64,000 bases of DNA from Streptomyces violascens (lineage in GTDB: Bacteria; Actinomycetota; Actinomycetes; Streptomycetales; Streptomycetaceae), in NCBI RefSeq assembly GCF_014649955.1, contig NZ_BMUA01000005.1, positions 1 through 64,000 on the forward strand. Direction: 5' to 3'. The notes below the pieces were generated by a model. That model did not search any database. It was not told the origin of the DNA and saw only the letters and a list, made by a program, of their open reading frames with translations. The position numbers and the translations under genes were made by a program. Positions within the stretch are counted from its first letter, which is position 1. The number at the start of each line of letters is the position of its first letter. Shown here piece after piece: positions 42,288 through 52,278 of this stretch.

Positions 42288-43334
42288 TCAGGTTGCTGGC
42301 ACGCCGACCTGGGACCAGGCCTTGAGTACCGCCTGGATCTCGTCGCCGTCGCCGAACAGGCTGCGCGCGGATGCCGCGGTCAGCCGCGCGAAGTCGGCGA
42401 ACTGGGCGTTCGCGTCGAGCTCGCCGCCCGTGAGCGTGGCGTACCAGATCTTCCCCGCCCGCTCCCAGGCATTGCCTCCGAGCGCCGTGGCCAGCAGGTA
42501 GAAGGCGTGATTGGGGATGCCCGAGTTGATGTGCACCCCGCCGTTGTCGCGGCTCGTGCGCACGTAGTCGTCCATGGTGGCCGGCTGCGGATCCTTGCCG
42601 AGCTGCGGGTCGTCGTACGCCGTGCCGGGAGCCTTCATCGAACGCAGTGCCTCGCCGTGGATGCCGGGGCCGAGCAGTCCGGCGCCGATCAGCCAGTCCG
42701 CCCGGTCGGCGCTCTGGCCCAGCGCGTACTGCTTGATGAGCGAGCCGAACACGTCGGAGACGGACTCGTTGAGCGCGCCCGACTGGCCGAAGTAGTCCAG
42801 GTTCGCGGTGTACTGCGTGACGCCGTGGGTCAGCTCGTGGCCGATGACGTCGACCGGCAGCGTGAAGTCGAGGAACAGCTCCCCGTCCCCGTCGCCGAAC
42901 ACCATCTGCTCGCCGTTCCAGAAGGCGTTGTCGTACTTGTCGCCGTAGTGCACGCTCGCGATCAGCGGCAGCCCGGAGTCGTCGATGGAGTGGCGTCCGT
43001 AAGCCTTCAGATACAACTCGAACGTGGCACCGAGGCCTGCGTGCGCCCGGTTGACAGTGGCGTCGGTCGAGGGCTGATCGCTCTCGGAATGCACCTTCCT
43101 GCCGGGGAGCGCCTCCAGGTGCCCGGCGTCGTAGATCGTGCGGTCGGGCTTGTCGGACGGGGTGCCGGTGGGGGCGGCGGCGCCGCGGACCGTGGTGATC
43201 CGGCGCTGGGTACGCAGCTGGGCGTCGTGCTCCAGGGTGCGGCGCGCGGGCTCGTACACGACGGGGTCCTCGTGCTGGGCGAGCCGGTCGAGGATGTGGG
43301 GAGGTACGACGTGACAGATGGCGGGTTTGTTCAT
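42288..43334 (-). CDS. Protealysin-like M4 metallopeptidase
   Basis: 348 residues of thermolysin family M4. HELTHG (His166, Glu167, His170) and LNESVSDVFGSL (third zinc ligand Glu) are intact, as is the C-terminal NGGVHINSGIPNHAFYLLA with its catalytic His. The N-terminus is short and carries a PP-containing motif (ICHVVPPHILDRLA) like the brief propeptide of protealysin, with no signal peptide. That suggests an intracellular or non-classically exported protease, unlike secreted thermolysin. ATG at 43334, no clear ribosome site. Confidence 0.87.
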   Translation of the reverse strand: MNKPAICHVVPPHILDRLAQHEDPVVYEPARRTLEHDAQLRTQRRITTVRGAAAPTGTPSDKPDRTIYDAGHLEALPGRKVHSESDQPSTDATVNRAHAGLGATFELYLKAYGRHSIDDSGLPLIASVHYGDKYDNAFWNGEQMVFGDGDGELFLDFTLPVDVIGHELTHGVTQYTANLDYFGQSGALNESVSDVFGSLIKQYALGQSADRADWLIGAGLLGPGIHGEALRSMKAPGTAYDDPQLGKDPQPATMDDYVRTSRDNGGVHINSGIPNHAFYLLATALGGNAWERAGKIWYATLTGGELDANAQFADFARLTAASARSLFGDGDEIQAVLKAWSQVGVPAT

Positions 43335-43475
43335 GAGCAGCAATGTGGCACGGAGTGATTGAACTGTCACCCGGCGCAGTCGAGTTGGCCGGAATGTGCC
43401 GTCCGGTGGATGCCTCTGGTTTATGGCGTGGGGCCGTGATACCGGATCCGCCGGGCGGGCACTTCCCCGCACCCC

Positions 43476-44303
43476 TCAGCGCGTTGACGCGTTCCGCGGG
43501 GTGTTTTTGTGGGTTGCTGCCAAGTAGGCGACCAGGGCCACGATCGGAACGATGAGGGCCAGGGACACCGGGCCCGTGCCCCAGCCCAGGCCCGCTCGGG
43601 TGGCGGGAACACCCATCCAGTCGGCGAAGGACGCGCCGAGAGGCCTGGTCAGGACGTACGCCCACCAGAACGCGGCCACCGCGTCGAGGCCGAGGTAGCG
43701 GCCGGACAGCGCGGGCACGGCGATCAGGGCGGTGAAGAGGAATCCCGACGCGAGGTATCCGAGCTTCAGCGTGCCCGCCGTGAGGTCGCCGACCGCGGTG
43801 CCCAGGGCGAAGGTGGCGAGCACGGTGGCCCAGTAGAAGACCTCGCGGCGGCGGGTGCGGATGCTGTGGATCGACAGCGTCCGCTCGCTGACGTACCAGG
43901 CGATCAGAACGGCGGCGAGTGCCAGGGTGAAGGCCACCGCGGAGACCGTGTACGGGATGCCTGCCACCACGTGCACGACGTCGGCGGCCATGGTGCCGAA
44001 CACGCTGACCATGACGATCGCCGACCAGTACGTCCACGGCCGGTATCGGTCACTCCGGAACTGCGCCACCAGCGCGGCCACCAGGCCCGCGAGCCCGAGG
44101 GCTCCGGCGGGAATGGGACCGAGGGTGCGGCCCAGGTAGTCCGACGCGGTTTCGCCCATGCCGGTGGTCAGCACCTTGACGATCCAGAAGAGGGCCGTGA
44201 CCGCGGGGACCTTGCTCATGCCGGAGCCGGTCGGGGATATGGCCCGCTGGGGGCGTTCCTCCGGTACGGGCCTCGTCGTCGCCTCGCTGCTCGGCTGCCC
44301 CAT
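43476..44303 (-). CDS. COG4705-family membrane protein
   Basis: 275 residues with seven to eight hydrophobic helices and the repeated glycine/aspartate motifs of COG4705: VKVLTTGMGETASDYLGRTL, FALGTAVGDLTAGTLKLGY and TRPLGASFADWMGV. The repeated (T/G)xxxETASD-like blocks point to an internal duplication. Function of the family is not established; a link to metal tolerance has been suggested for some members. ATG at 44303 with AGGA seven bases upstream. Two palindromes lie in the 301-bp region shared with efeUO. Confidence 0.75.
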   Translation of the reverse strand: MGQPSSEATTRPVPEERPQRAISPTGSGMSKVPAVTALFWIVKVLTTGMGETASDYLGRTLGPIPAGALGLAGLVAALVAQFRSDRYRPWTYWSAIVMVSVFGTMAADVVHVVAGIPYTVSAVAFTLALAAVLIAWYVSERTLSIHSIRTRRREVFYWATVLATFALGTAVGDLTAGTLKLGYLASGFLFTALIAVPALSGRYLGLDAVAAFWWAYVLTRPLGASFADWMGVPATRAGLGWGTGPVSLALIVPIVALVAYLAATHKNTPRNASTR

Positions 44304-44604
44304 GGTCGTTCCTGCCCTCCCGGCGCGGCCGCGCCCCAGCCTCAACTGCCCCTGATTCAGGCATGGTTGGGCCAATGAGTCCGACCCGAACGGCGATCGC
44401 CGCCGGGTGAATGTCTACGGGACTGTAGACGATCGACCTGTGGATCACCGGGGAGGGGTCGCTCGCTCCGGCCGGACCCCTGTCCCGTCGCCCCCTTGGG
44501 AACCCCTTGACTACACCTGTGTAGACGGCTCACAGACTCTGTGATTAAGGTATGCCTTCGCTAACTGAGGCGAGGCACGCCTTTGCGGGGCTGGGGAGAA
44601 CGGC
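44304..44604. promoter_or_regulatory. Divergent control region of the COG4705 gene and efeUO, with paired palindromes
   Basis: Two related dyads are present: GTCTAC-N6-GTAGAC at 44413-44430 and CTACAC-CT-GTGTAG at 44511-44524, which together share TGTAGAC. The second overlaps TTGACT (44507-44512), a -35-like box for efeUO. TACA/TGTA-type dyads are typical of BlaI/CopY-like repressors, none of which is encoded here. No ORF in this stretch is supported. Confidence 0.5.
44546..44564 (+). promoter_or_regulatory. Iron-box-like site upstream of efeUO
   Basis: TAAGGTATGCCTTCGCTAA matches 12 of 19 positions of the DtxR/IdeR (DmdR1) consensus TTAGGTTAGGCTCACCTAA, including the outer AGGT/CTAA ends. 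It is 41 bp before the efeUO ATG. Repression by iron-loaded DmdR1 would fit iron uptake genes. Confidence 0.55.
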
Positions 44605-46713
44605 ATGTGGGACGACGCGTTTCCAAGCTTCTTGATCGGTTTGAGGGAGGGGCTTGAGGCAGGACTGATCGTCTCGATCCTGGTCGCCACGCTCGTGCGC
44701 GCCGGGGCCAAGTCCCGCCTGCCGCAGGTCTGGACGGGAGTGCTCGCGGCCATCGCGCTGGCGATGAGCTTCGGCGCGGTGCTCACCTTCACCGCCGCCA
44801 GCATGTCCGGGACCGCCCAGGAGGCGTTCGGCGGCACGCTCAGCGTGATCGCCGTCGCGTTCGTGACGGCGATGGTGTTCTGGATGCGGCGGTCCGCACG
44901 CAGCCTCTCCGGTGAGATCAAGGAGAAGGTCACCGGGGCGCTCGCCATGGGCGCGGGCATGCTCGTCGTCACCTCCTTCCTCGCGGTGGGCCGCGAGGGC
45001 CTGGAGACCGCCCTGTTCCTGTGGACCACGGCCCGCGCGGCCGGTGAGTCCGCCGGCCCGATGATCGGTGCCGGGATCGGCATCGTCCTCGCCGCCGGGC
45101 TGTGCTGGGGCCTTTACCGCCGGGTCCTGAAGATCAACCTCACCAGGTTCTTCACCGCCACCGGCGCCGTCCTCATCGTCATCGCAGCCGGAGTGCTGGG
45201 CTACGGCCTGCGCGACCTCCAGGAAGGCGGGGTGCTGCCCGGCAAGACCGCGTACGCCGTGGACCTGAGCCAGAGCATCGACCCGGGCGCCTGGTACAGC
45301 ACCCTCGTCCAGGGCGTGTTCAACCTGACGCCGACGATGACGTGGCTCCAGGTCGTCGCCTATGCCGGCTACCTCGGTGTGGTGATGACGCTGTTCGTAC
45401 GGGGCGTGCGGACGGCCGCGGTGAAGCCTGCCAAGCCCGCGGAGTCGGCCAGGTCCGCTGAACCGGCCGCTGAAGGCGAGCCCGCCGAGAAGCCCGGGGA
45501 GCCCGCCGCCGACGGGAAGCCCGCGCAGGAGACGCGGCCCGAGGCGCCCGCGCGGCGCCGTCCCGCCTGGGTGATCCCGGCCGCTGTCGTCGCCGTCCCC
45601 GCCGTCGTTGCCGGAGCGGTCGTCGCCTTCGGCGGGTCCAAGCCCGCCGACGCGCAGACCGTCGCGGTGTCCGAGAAGGAGTGCGGCAAGGGTTTCACCG
45701 CTCCGAAGCCCGGCCGGCAGACCTTCCAGATGCACAACACCGGCGACAAGGCGTCCGAGGTCTATCTCATCGACCCCGCGAGCAACGCGGTGTACGGCGA
45801 GATCGAGGGTCTGGCCCCCGGCACCACCCGCGACCTGGTCGCCACCGTCGCGGGCGGCTCCTACGCCTGGCGCTGCGTGCCCACCGGCGGCAAGGCCGTG
45901 ACCTCCGCGTCCGTACGCGTCAGCGGCGGCGCCGCGGGCAAGGCGGTCGTGCCGGTCTCCGAGGCCGACCTGGCCGCGCCCCTCACCGCGTACAAGCAGT
46001 ACGTGAACCAGGGCCTGACCACCCTGGTCGCCCAGACGAAGCAGCTCAGCGACGACATAGCGGGCGGCAATCTCGACGCCGCGCGCACCGACTGGCTCAC
46101 CGCGCACCGTACGTACGCCTCGCTCGGCGCCGCCTACGGCACCTTCCAGGACTTCGACAAGAAGATCAACGGGCGCACCGCAGGGCTCCCGGACGGCGTG
46201 AGCGACAAGGCCTTCACGGGCTTCCACCGGGTCGAGTACGGCCTGTGGCACGACCAGTCGGCTAGCGACCTCGCCGCGCCCGCCGCCCGCCTCGCCGAGG
46301 ATGTGACGGGACTTCAAAAGGCGTTCCCCACCCAGGACTTCAACCCGGCCGACCTGCCGCTGCGCACCCACGAGATTCTGGAGAACACCCTCCAGTTCGA
46401 GCTGACCGGCGACGCCGACCAGGGCAGCGGAACCACGCTCGCCACCGCCGACGCCAACCTGGCAGGAACGCGCGAACTCCTCGGCGTGCTGCGCCCCCTG
46501 CTCGCCTCCCGCGACGCGCAGCTGCTCCCCAGGGTCGACGCCGACATCGACCGCGTACAGAAACTGCTCGACTCGGCCCACCGCGACCAGAGCTGGACGC
46601 CCGTCGACAAGCTGGACACCACGAGCCGCGCCCGCCTGAACGGCGCGACCGGTCAGCTCCTTGAGGACCTGGCCCCGGTGCCGGACCTCCTGGAGATCCG
46701 GAAGTCCGCCTGA
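44605..46713 (+). CDS. efeUO: EfeU-EfeO fusion: ferrous iron permease with a periplasmic-type EfeO domain
   Basis: 702 residues. Residues 1-~270 form an FTR1-like permease with two REGLE motifs (Arg14-Glu18 and Arg130-Glu134). An Ala/Pro/Glu-rich stretch then leads to one more helix ([17 protein letters not shown]). The extracellular part has the EfeO cupredoxin-like domain (KECGKGF to SYAWRC, two Cys) and an M75/imelysin domain with HRVE (His541-Glu544). EfeU and EfeO are usually separate genes, so this is a fused permease plus binding protein. The efeB gene overlaps its stop by one base. Confidence 0.88.
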   Translation: MWDDAFPSFLIGLREGLEAGLIVSILVATLVRAGAKSRLPQVWTGVLAAIALAMSFGAVLTFTAASMSGTAQEAFGGTLSVIAVAFVTAMVFWMRRSARSLSGEIKEKVTGALAMGAGMLVVTSFLAVGREGLETALFLWTTARAAGESAGPMIGAGIGIVLAAGLCWGLYRRVLKINLTRFFTATGAVLIVIAAGVLGYGLRDLQEGGVLPGKTAYAVDLSQSIDPGAWYSTLVQGVFNLTPTMTWLQVVAYAGYLGVVMTLFVRGVRTAAVKPAKPAESARSAEPAAEGEPAEKPGEPAADGKPAQETRPEAPARRRPAWVIPAAVVAVPAVVAGAVVAFGGSKPADAQTVAVSEKECGKGFTAPKPGRQTFQMHNTGDKASEVYLIDPASNAVYGEIEGLAPGTTRDLVATVAGGSYAWRCVPTGGKAVTSASVRVSGGAAGKAVVPVSEADLAAPLTAYKQYVNQGLTTLVAQTKQLSDDIAGGNLDAARTDWLTAHRTYASLGAAYGTFQDFDKKINGRTAGLPDGVSDKAFTGFHRVEYGLWHDQSASDLAAPAARLAEDVTGLQKAFPTQDFNPADLPLRTHEILENTLQFELTGDADQGSGTTLATADANLAGTRELLGVLRPLLASRDAQLLPRVDADIDRVQKLLDSAHRDQSWTPVDKLDTTSRARLNGATGQLLEDLAPVPDLLEIRKSA

Positions 46714-48029
46714 TGCACGCCGAACGACCTGCCGCACGCCCCGAAGGGAACCCCGACATGCCCGCCGAAACCCCTGCCCCGCAAGGCGGTTGCCCCGCCG
46801 GACGGCGCTCGTTCGTCAAGACGGCCCTGGGCGCGGGCGCGGCCGGTGCCGTCCTGGCCGGCGGGGGATTCGCGCTGAGCCAGGCCGGGAGCGGCGAAGC
46901 GCACGCGGCCGGGACCGCCGATGCGGGGAAGGTCCCCTTCCACGGCGCCCACCAGGCCGGCATCCTCACCGCACAGCCCGCGGCCGCCACCTTCGTGTCC
47001 CTCGACGTCATCGCCGACAGCCGCAAGGACCTCGCCGGCCTGCTGCGTACCATCACCGAACGGGCCCGCTTCCTGACCGCGGGCGGTGCCCCCGCCGACC
47101 TCGGTGTCGGCGCCCCGCCGTCCGACAACGGCATCCTCGGCCCGGAGGTCCCCGCCGACCAACTGACCGTCACGGTCGGCGTCGGCGCCTCGCTCTTCGA
47201 CGACCGGTACGGACTCGCCAAGGCGAAGCCGGTCCGCCTCACGCCCATGCGGACCTTCCCCAACGACAACCTGAAGGCCGCCGAATGCCACGGCGACCTC
47301 TCGCTCCAGATCTGCGGCGCCCGCCAGGACGTGGTCCTGCACGCGCTGCGCGACATCGCCCGGCACACCCGCGGCGCCATGCAGATCAAGTGGCGCATCG
47401 ACGGCTTCCAGAACGCGCCGCGCCCCACCGGCGCCCAGCGCAACCTGCTCGGCTTCAAGGACGGCATCGTCAACCCGGACGTGAAGTCCGCGCGCGAGAC
47501 CGACCGGCTGATCTGGGTCGGCGACACGCTGGGCGAGCCGTCCTGGGCGGTCGGCGGCAGCTACCAGGTCATCCGCGTCATCCGCATGCTCGTCGAGTTC
47601 TGGGACCGGGTCTCGCTCACCGAGCAGGAGAAGATGTTCGGCCGCCGCAAGGACACGGGCGCCCCGCTGGACGGAGCGGTCGAGACCGACAGCCCCAACT
47701 ACGCCAAGGACCCGCAGGGCAACGCGATCCCGATGGACGCGCACATCCGCCTCGCCAACCCCAGAACCCCCCAGACCGACAACACCCGTATTCTGCGCCG
47801 GGGTTACAACTACGACCGGGGCATCGACAACGTCGGCAACCTCGACATGGGCCTGGTCTTCTGCAGCTACCAGCAGGACGTCAAGCGGCAGTTCGAGGCG
47901 ACCCAGGAGCGGCTCATCGACGAGCCACTGGTCGACTACATCTCCCCGACCGGCGGCGGCTACTTCTTCGCGCTGCCGGGCGTGAAGGACTCCTCGGACT
48001 GGCTGGGCCGGGGGCTGCTCGGGGCCTGA
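46713..48029 (+). CDS. efeB: Tat-exported Dyp-type peroxidase EfeB
   Basis: 438 residues with a twin-arginine signal ([11 protein letters not shown], then a hydrophobic core to GEAHAA). The heme-peroxidase domain shows GFKDGIVNP (catalytic Asp250) and YNYDRGIDN near the heme, in the order of DyP/EfeB proteins. EfeB works with EfeUO in iron uptake, possibly taking iron from heme or oxidising Fe(II). ATG at 46713 is translationally coupled to efeUO (TGATG); ATG at 46758 with AAGGGA is an alternative. Confidence 0.88.
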   Translation: MHAERPAARPEGNPDMPAETPAPQGGCPAGRRSFVKTALGAGAAGAVLAGGGFALSQAGSGEAHAAGTADAGKVPFHGAHQAGILTAQPAAATFVSLDVIADSRKDLAGLLRTITERARFLTAGGAPADLGVGAPPSDNGILGPEVPADQLTVTVGVGASLFDDRYGLAKAKPVRLTPMRTFPNDNLKAAECHGDLSLQICGARQDVVLHALRDIARHTRGAMQIKWRIDGFQNAPRPTGAQRNLLGFKDGIVNPDVKSARETDRLIWVGDTLGEPSWAVGGSYQVIRVIRMLVEFWDRVSLTEQEKMFGRRKDTGAPLDGAVETDSPNYAKDPQGNAIPMDAHIRLANPRTPQTDNTRILRRGYNYDRGIDNVGNLDMGLVFCSYQQDVKRQFEATQERLIDEPLVDYISPTGGGYFFALPGVKDSSDWLGRGLLGA

Positions 48030-48171
48030 GGCGGCCGTTCCGTCCGAGGCAGCGGTACCTGCGGCCGGCTGACCTGCCGCAACACGAAGAGCTGCGGGCC
48101 ATCGGCGGGACCTGGCAGGGTTGTGCCAGGATCCTGGGGCTCCGTGCCCCGCGAGGGAATAGGTTGACCGC

Positions 48172-49137
48172 ATGAGCAATCTCGATCGCCAGCCCGCGCT
48201 CTCCGTCTGCGGCGGACGCGGCTTCGTCGTGGCCGAGCCGGTGCGCGAGCTTCTCTCGCCCCGCACCGTGCAGCTCGGCGAGTCCACCGAGGTACGCAGA
48301 CTGCTGCCGAACCTCGGCCGCCGGATGGTCGGCGCCTGGGCCTTCGTCGACCACTACGGCCCCGACGACATCGCCGACGAACCCGGCATGCAGGTGGCGC
48401 CCCACCCCCACATGGGCCTGCAAACAGTGAGCTGGCTGCACCAGGGAGAGGTGCTGCACCGCGACAGCCTGGGCAGCCTTCAGACCGTACGCCCCCGAGA
48501 GCTTGGCCTGATGACCTCCGGCCGGGCCATCAGCCACTCGGAGGAAACCCCCAAGTCGCACAGCCGCTTCCTGCACGGCGCCCAGCTGTGGGTCGCCCTG
48601 CCCGACGCCCACCGCCACGTCGAGCCGCACTTCCAGCACCACGCCGACCTGCCGCACGTCACCGCACCCGGCATCGACGCGACGGTCATCCTGGGCGAAC
48701 TCGACGGCGCCACGTCACCGGGCAGCACCTACACCCCGATCGTCGGGGCGGACCTGTCCCTCACGGCAGGCGCCGAAACGCGACTGCCCCTGAACCCCGA
48801 CTTCGAATACGCCGTCCTCGCGATGTCCGGCGAGGCCCACGTGGACGAGGTACCGGTCCTCCCCGGCTCGATGCTCTACCTGGGCTGCGGCCGCACCGAA
48901 CTCCCCCTCAGGGCCACCTCCGACGCGGCCGTGATGCTGCTTGGCGGCGAGCCGTTCGAGGAGGAGATCGTGATGTTCTGGAACTGGATCGGCCGCTCCA
49001 ACGAGGAGATCCAGCAGGCCCGTTCGGACTGGATGACAGGCTCGCGCTTCGGCGAGGTAAAGGGCTACGACGGCGCCCCGATCCCGGCCCCGGAACTGCC
49101 GGCGGTACCGCTGAAGCCCCGGGGGAGGGTGCGCTGA
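48172..49137 (+). CDS. Pirin-family protein
   Basis: 321 residues, two cupins. The N-terminal cupin has the metal-binding pattern HPHMGLQTVSWLHQGEVLHRDSLG (His and Glu ligands) and the following LMTSGRAISHSE. The C-terminal half is GEAHVDEVPVLPGSMLYLG. Bacterial pirins often show quercetinase activity or bind regulators. ATG at 48172. Confidence 0.87.
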   Translation: MSNLDRQPALSVCGGRGFVVAEPVRELLSPRTVQLGESTEVRRLLPNLGRRMVGAWAFVDHYGPDDIADEPGMQVAPHPHMGLQTVSWLHQGEVLHRDSLGSLQTVRPRELGLMTSGRAISHSEETPKSHSRFLHGAQLWVALPDAHRHVEPHFQHHADLPHVTAPGIDATVILGELDGATSPGSTYTPIVGADLSLTAGAETRLPLNPDFEYAVLAMSGEAHVDEVPVLPGSMLYLGCGRTELPLRATSDAAVMLLGGEPFEEEIVMFWNWIGRSNEEIQQARSDWMTGSRFGEVKGYDGAPIPAPELPAVPLKPRGRVR

Positions 49138-49222
49138 CCCGGGACGACGTCCGGCTGCCGGCAACGGGCCCCACCGGCCGAAACCTGTTCCACCGCGATC
49201 AGTACGCCCGTAACGTCCTGCC

Positions 49223-49605
49223 ATGATCACTCCTGGCGAGTCGGCGTACGAATTCCGCGTGGCCCGGCCCGAGGACGCCAAGGCCATCAGGGCCCTCGAC
49301 GGCTCCTTCACGACCAGCACCGTTTTCGAAGTCTCCGTCTCGCAGCACGGGTTCGCGCTCCGGGAGATCCCCGTGCACCCGCCGCTGACCAAGGTCTTCC
49401 CCGACGACGAGTCCGACGAGGACGACGTAGACGACGAGGACTCCGGCAGCCGCACCGTCGTCGCCGTCGGCGTGGACGGCGACCTTGCCGGTTTCGTCGC
49501 CGTCTCCTACTCCCCGTGGAACCGGCGGCTCACCATCACGGGGGCGTCGGCCGCGCGCTGATGGGTCGCGCCGTTCTGTCCCTGAGCCGAGAGCTGGCGG
49601 CGACG
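49223..49605 (+). pseudogene. GNAT acetyltransferase, frameshifted and truncated
   Basis: The frame from 49223 gives a GNAT N-terminus (YEFRVARPEDAKAIRALDG, VVAVGVDGDLAGFVAVSY, RRLTI) and stops at 49561. The next expected element, GVGRALMGRAVLSLSREL, is in another frame from about 49534, and the stretch that should lie between (EDIEVAPEHRG in relatives) is missing. The C-terminal acetyl-CoA/beta part is also lost. An acidic insert (DDESDEDDVDDEDSG) is unusual. Confidence 0.6.
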
Positions 49606-49695
49606 CTGGTGGACGGGCTCGTGGTCGCTCCGGGGGCAAGCCCGTCCGGCCCGAACTCCGCTATTGCGGCTACGAGATCCGGCCCGGATGGGATC

Positions 49696-50501
49696 ATGTC
49701 CGTTGCCGGCCGGGCAGCATCGTCGATCGAGAAGGACAAGGGCACGGGTCTGCTGCCGGGCGAACTGGCCCGCGCGGTACTGCTGTTGGTCGCCAGGAGC
49801 CCGCGGCTGTTCGCCGCCCGCGGCGGGTATGTGCTCGGCATCCCGGCCGACAGCCTGACCAACATCCTGGACGAGGCCCAGCGCTACTTGGCCTGGCTGG
49901 GAGCCCAGGGCGAGCTGGGCACCGTCCCCCCTGGGCGGCCGTTGTGGCCGCGGACCTCGCCGAGCGCATCCGCTGGCGGGCACTGGGGCCGGGGCGCGGT
50001 GCCGGCCGGCTGCTGTGGATGTGCGGGCGCATGGCCACGCCGCGGCTCGCCACCCGTCTTGTCCCGCGCCTGTGGAGGGCGGCGCGGGACCGGGGCGTGG
50101 GCGCCCCCGACTGGACGGGCGCCACCCCGCCTCGCGAGAGTGCGCTCTCACCGGAGCGCTACCGCACCCTGCTGAAGCAACGTGCCACCGGCACCGCGTT
50201 CACCTCCCACGCCGGCTCCCTGCACGTCGATGCCCCGCACGGCGCGGTGATCTGCCTCTGGAACGGTGCGACCACGGCGCGGTACACGGCGGACGGCACA
50301 CCGACCCGCCTGGACCACCCGCACTCGGACCCCGAAGATCCCTCGCCGGGCCGACGAGGGGCGGCGGTCTTCACTCGTGGCGACCGCTTCTCGGCCGGCT
50401 GGCTCGCGGTCTGCAACGGAGCCGGGATGAGTCCTCCCCGCACGTCGACTCCGTCAGCGGGGCCGAAGAACTCCTTCAAGCCTGCGGCCGGTGCGCCATG
50501 A
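49696..50501 (+). pseudogene. Hypothetical gene with a frameshift in a C-run
   Basis: From ATG 49696 a good coding frame runs through LPGELARAVLLLVARSPRLF and PADSLTNILDEAQRYLAWLG to ELGTVPP, then loses the frame at a run of six Cs (49926-49931). With one more C the frame continues as WAAVVAADLAERIRW and on to LATRLVPRLWRAARDRG. Codon use is good on both sides. A second shift near 50425 may exist (DESSPHVDSVSGAEELLQA in the next frame). I do not recognise the family; function unknown. Confidence 0.5.
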
Positions 50502-51096
50502 TCAGCTCGAACTCCTCCAGGCTCCGCAGCCTCGCGTCGAGCTTCTTGAGGGACGCGCCGCGGATCGCCGACTGCGGCCCCCGCGAGGCGATCAGCGTGG
50601 CCTTGTCGCGGAACATCGCGCCGACGTGCGCGCGCCCCTTTGCGGCGTTCAGGAAGAGCGTCGCGCTGACCGCACCGTCGAGGGCCTCCAGCTGGGGGCG
50701 GCCCCCCTCATCGAACGACTTTGCGAACGCGGCCGCGTCGGCGGGGTCGAACTCCACGTACCCGGCCCGCATCCACATGCCCGGCGTCACCTTGGGCGCG
50801 GGTGTGTAGGACACGGCCTCCCAGTTGTCGGCCGTCACCGTGTCCGCGAAGGGCGCGAGGAGCTCCAGGCGTCGCTCGCGCAGCCGCGTGTCGCTCTCCG
50901 CCCGGGCGCTCTCGCTCTCCCACCAGGACCCCATGAGGATCTTGCCGATCTCGCGGTCCGCGAACAGCCCGAAACGGTGATACCCGGGGTTCTGGGCGAG
51001 TAGCCCGGGGGCCTCGCTGCGGAAGGCGTCGAGCACCCCGTCGAGCTTGGCCGGGTCGCCGGTGACGTAGATGGTGCGCAGGTACCAGGTCTGCAT
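50476..51096 (-). CDS. Antibiotic biosynthesis monooxygenase-like (dimeric alpha/beta barrel) protein
   Basis: 206 residues that look like two tandem ferredoxin-like ABM domains: QTWYLRTIYVTGDPAKLDGVLDAFRSEAPGLL with GYHRFGLFADREIGKILMG, then GMWMRAGYVEFDPADAAAFAKSFDEGGRPQLEALDGA with ATLFLNAAKGRAHVGAMF. Such small proteins often act as monooxygenases or heme-binding proteins without metals. ATG at 51096 follows AGGA. It is divergent from the sigma factor gene. Confidence 0.72.
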   Translation of the reverse strand: MQTWYLRTIYVTGDPAKLDGVLDAFRSEAPGLLAQNPGYHRFGLFADREIGKILMGSWWESESARAESDTRLRERRLELLAPFADTVTADNWEAVSYTPAPKVTPGMWMRAGYVEFDPADAAAFAKSFDEGGRPQLEALDGAVSATLFLNAAKGRAHVGAMFRDKATLIASRGPQSAIRGASLKKLDARLRSLEEFELIMAHRPQA

Positions 51097-51277
51097 GGCT
51101 CGTCCTGTCGGAGGGAGGGTCCCGCGGCGGTGGCACGCGGCTCCCTTCCATGCGAAGCCGAGCCGGGCCGGTCCGCGATACGAGTGGCCCATCCGGCTTA
51201 CCCGGGGCCCGGCCCCGTACCACAGGGGTCTGGCCGTACCAGGGCCTCACGTCGACGGCGTGCGGCATGATGAGCGG

Positions 51278-52216
51278 GTGGAATTCGAGCCGTACCGGGG
51301 CGAGTTGCTGGCGTTCTGCTATCGGATGCTGGGTTCGTACCACGAGGCCGAGGACCTGGCGCAGGAGACTCTGCTGCGTGCCTGGAAGGCGCGCGACCGG
51401 TACGACCCGGCGCGCGCGTCGGTGCGGACCTGGCTGTACCGGATCGCGACCAACGTGTGCCTGACCGCGCTCCAAGGGCGCGGGCGGCGTCCGCTGCCGT
51501 CCGGGCTGGGCGCGCCGAGCGACGACTGGGGAGCGCCGCTCACACCGGCGCTCGACGTCCCCTGGCTGGAGCCGTTTCCCGAGGCGCGGTTCGACGTGGA
51601 GGTGCGGGCCGACCTGCGGCTCGCCTGGGTGGCGGCCACACAGCTCCTGCCGGCGCGACAGCGCGCCGTACTCGTCCTGCGCGAGGTACTGGAGTTCTCG
51701 GCTGCCGAGGTCGCCGGGCAGTTGGGGACCACCGTGGCCGCGGTCAACAGCGCATTGCAACGCGCCCGCGCCACCCTCGCGGCCGCAGGCGACGCCGAGG
51801 AGTTCCGCGAGCCGGGCGATCCCGGGGTACGGGCCGTCGTGCAGCGCTATGCGCGGGCCTTCGAGGCCGCCGACGTGCCCGCGCTGGTGCGGTTGCTGGC
51901 CGAGGACGCGGTCCTGGAGATGCCGCCGGTTCCCCTGTGGTTCCGGGGCAGCGGCGACTACGCCCTGTTCATGGAGCGCGTCTTCCGGACGCGTGGCACC
52001 GGCTGGGCCCTACGGGAGCTCACCGCGAACGGGCAGCCGGCGCTGGCGGCGTACGTGAGGGAGACCGGTGGAGGGCACCGGCTGCACACCCTCCAGGTGC
52101 TCACCGTCACCGACGGCCTTGTGGCGCGCAACGTCGTCTTCGCCGACCCGGTCGTCTTCGACGCCTTCGCGCTGCCGCGGCGCCTTCCTGCCGGGAATCT
52201 CGCGCCGGAGCGATGA
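51278..52216 (+). CDS. ECF sigma factor with C-terminal SnoaL-like domain
   Basis: 312 residues: sigma region 2 (ELLAFCYRMLGSYHEAEDLAQETLLRAW), region 4 (ATQLLPARQRAVLVLREVLEFSAAEVAGQLG, then VNSALQRARATLA) and a SnoaL-like domain (YARAFEAADVPALVRLLAEDAVLEMPPVP). The layout is that of SigG/SigJ-type ECF factors whose SnoaL tail controls activity in place of an anti-sigma factor. GTG at 51278 is the chosen start. The following reductase gene, 62 bp downstream, may be in its regulon. Confidence 0.85.
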   Translation: MEFEPYRGELLAFCYRMLGSYHEAEDLAQETLLRAWKARDRYDPARASVRTWLYRIATNVCLTALQGRGRRPLPSGLGAPSDDWGAPLTPALDVPWLEPFPEARFDVEVRADLRLAWVAATQLLPARQRAVLVLREVLEFSAAEVAGQLGTTVAAVNSALQRARATLAAAGDAEEFREPGDPGVRAVVQRYARAFEAADVPALVRLLAEDAVLEMPPVPLWFRGSGDYALFMERVFRTRGTGWALRELTANGQPALAAYVRETGGGHRLHTLQVLTVTDGLVARNVVFADPVVFDAFALPRRLPAGNLAPER

Positions 52217-52278
52217 GCCGGGCGGAGGCCGCCGGTATGTACCGGTGAGCATGAGACCCGAGCGAGAGGACCATCGCC

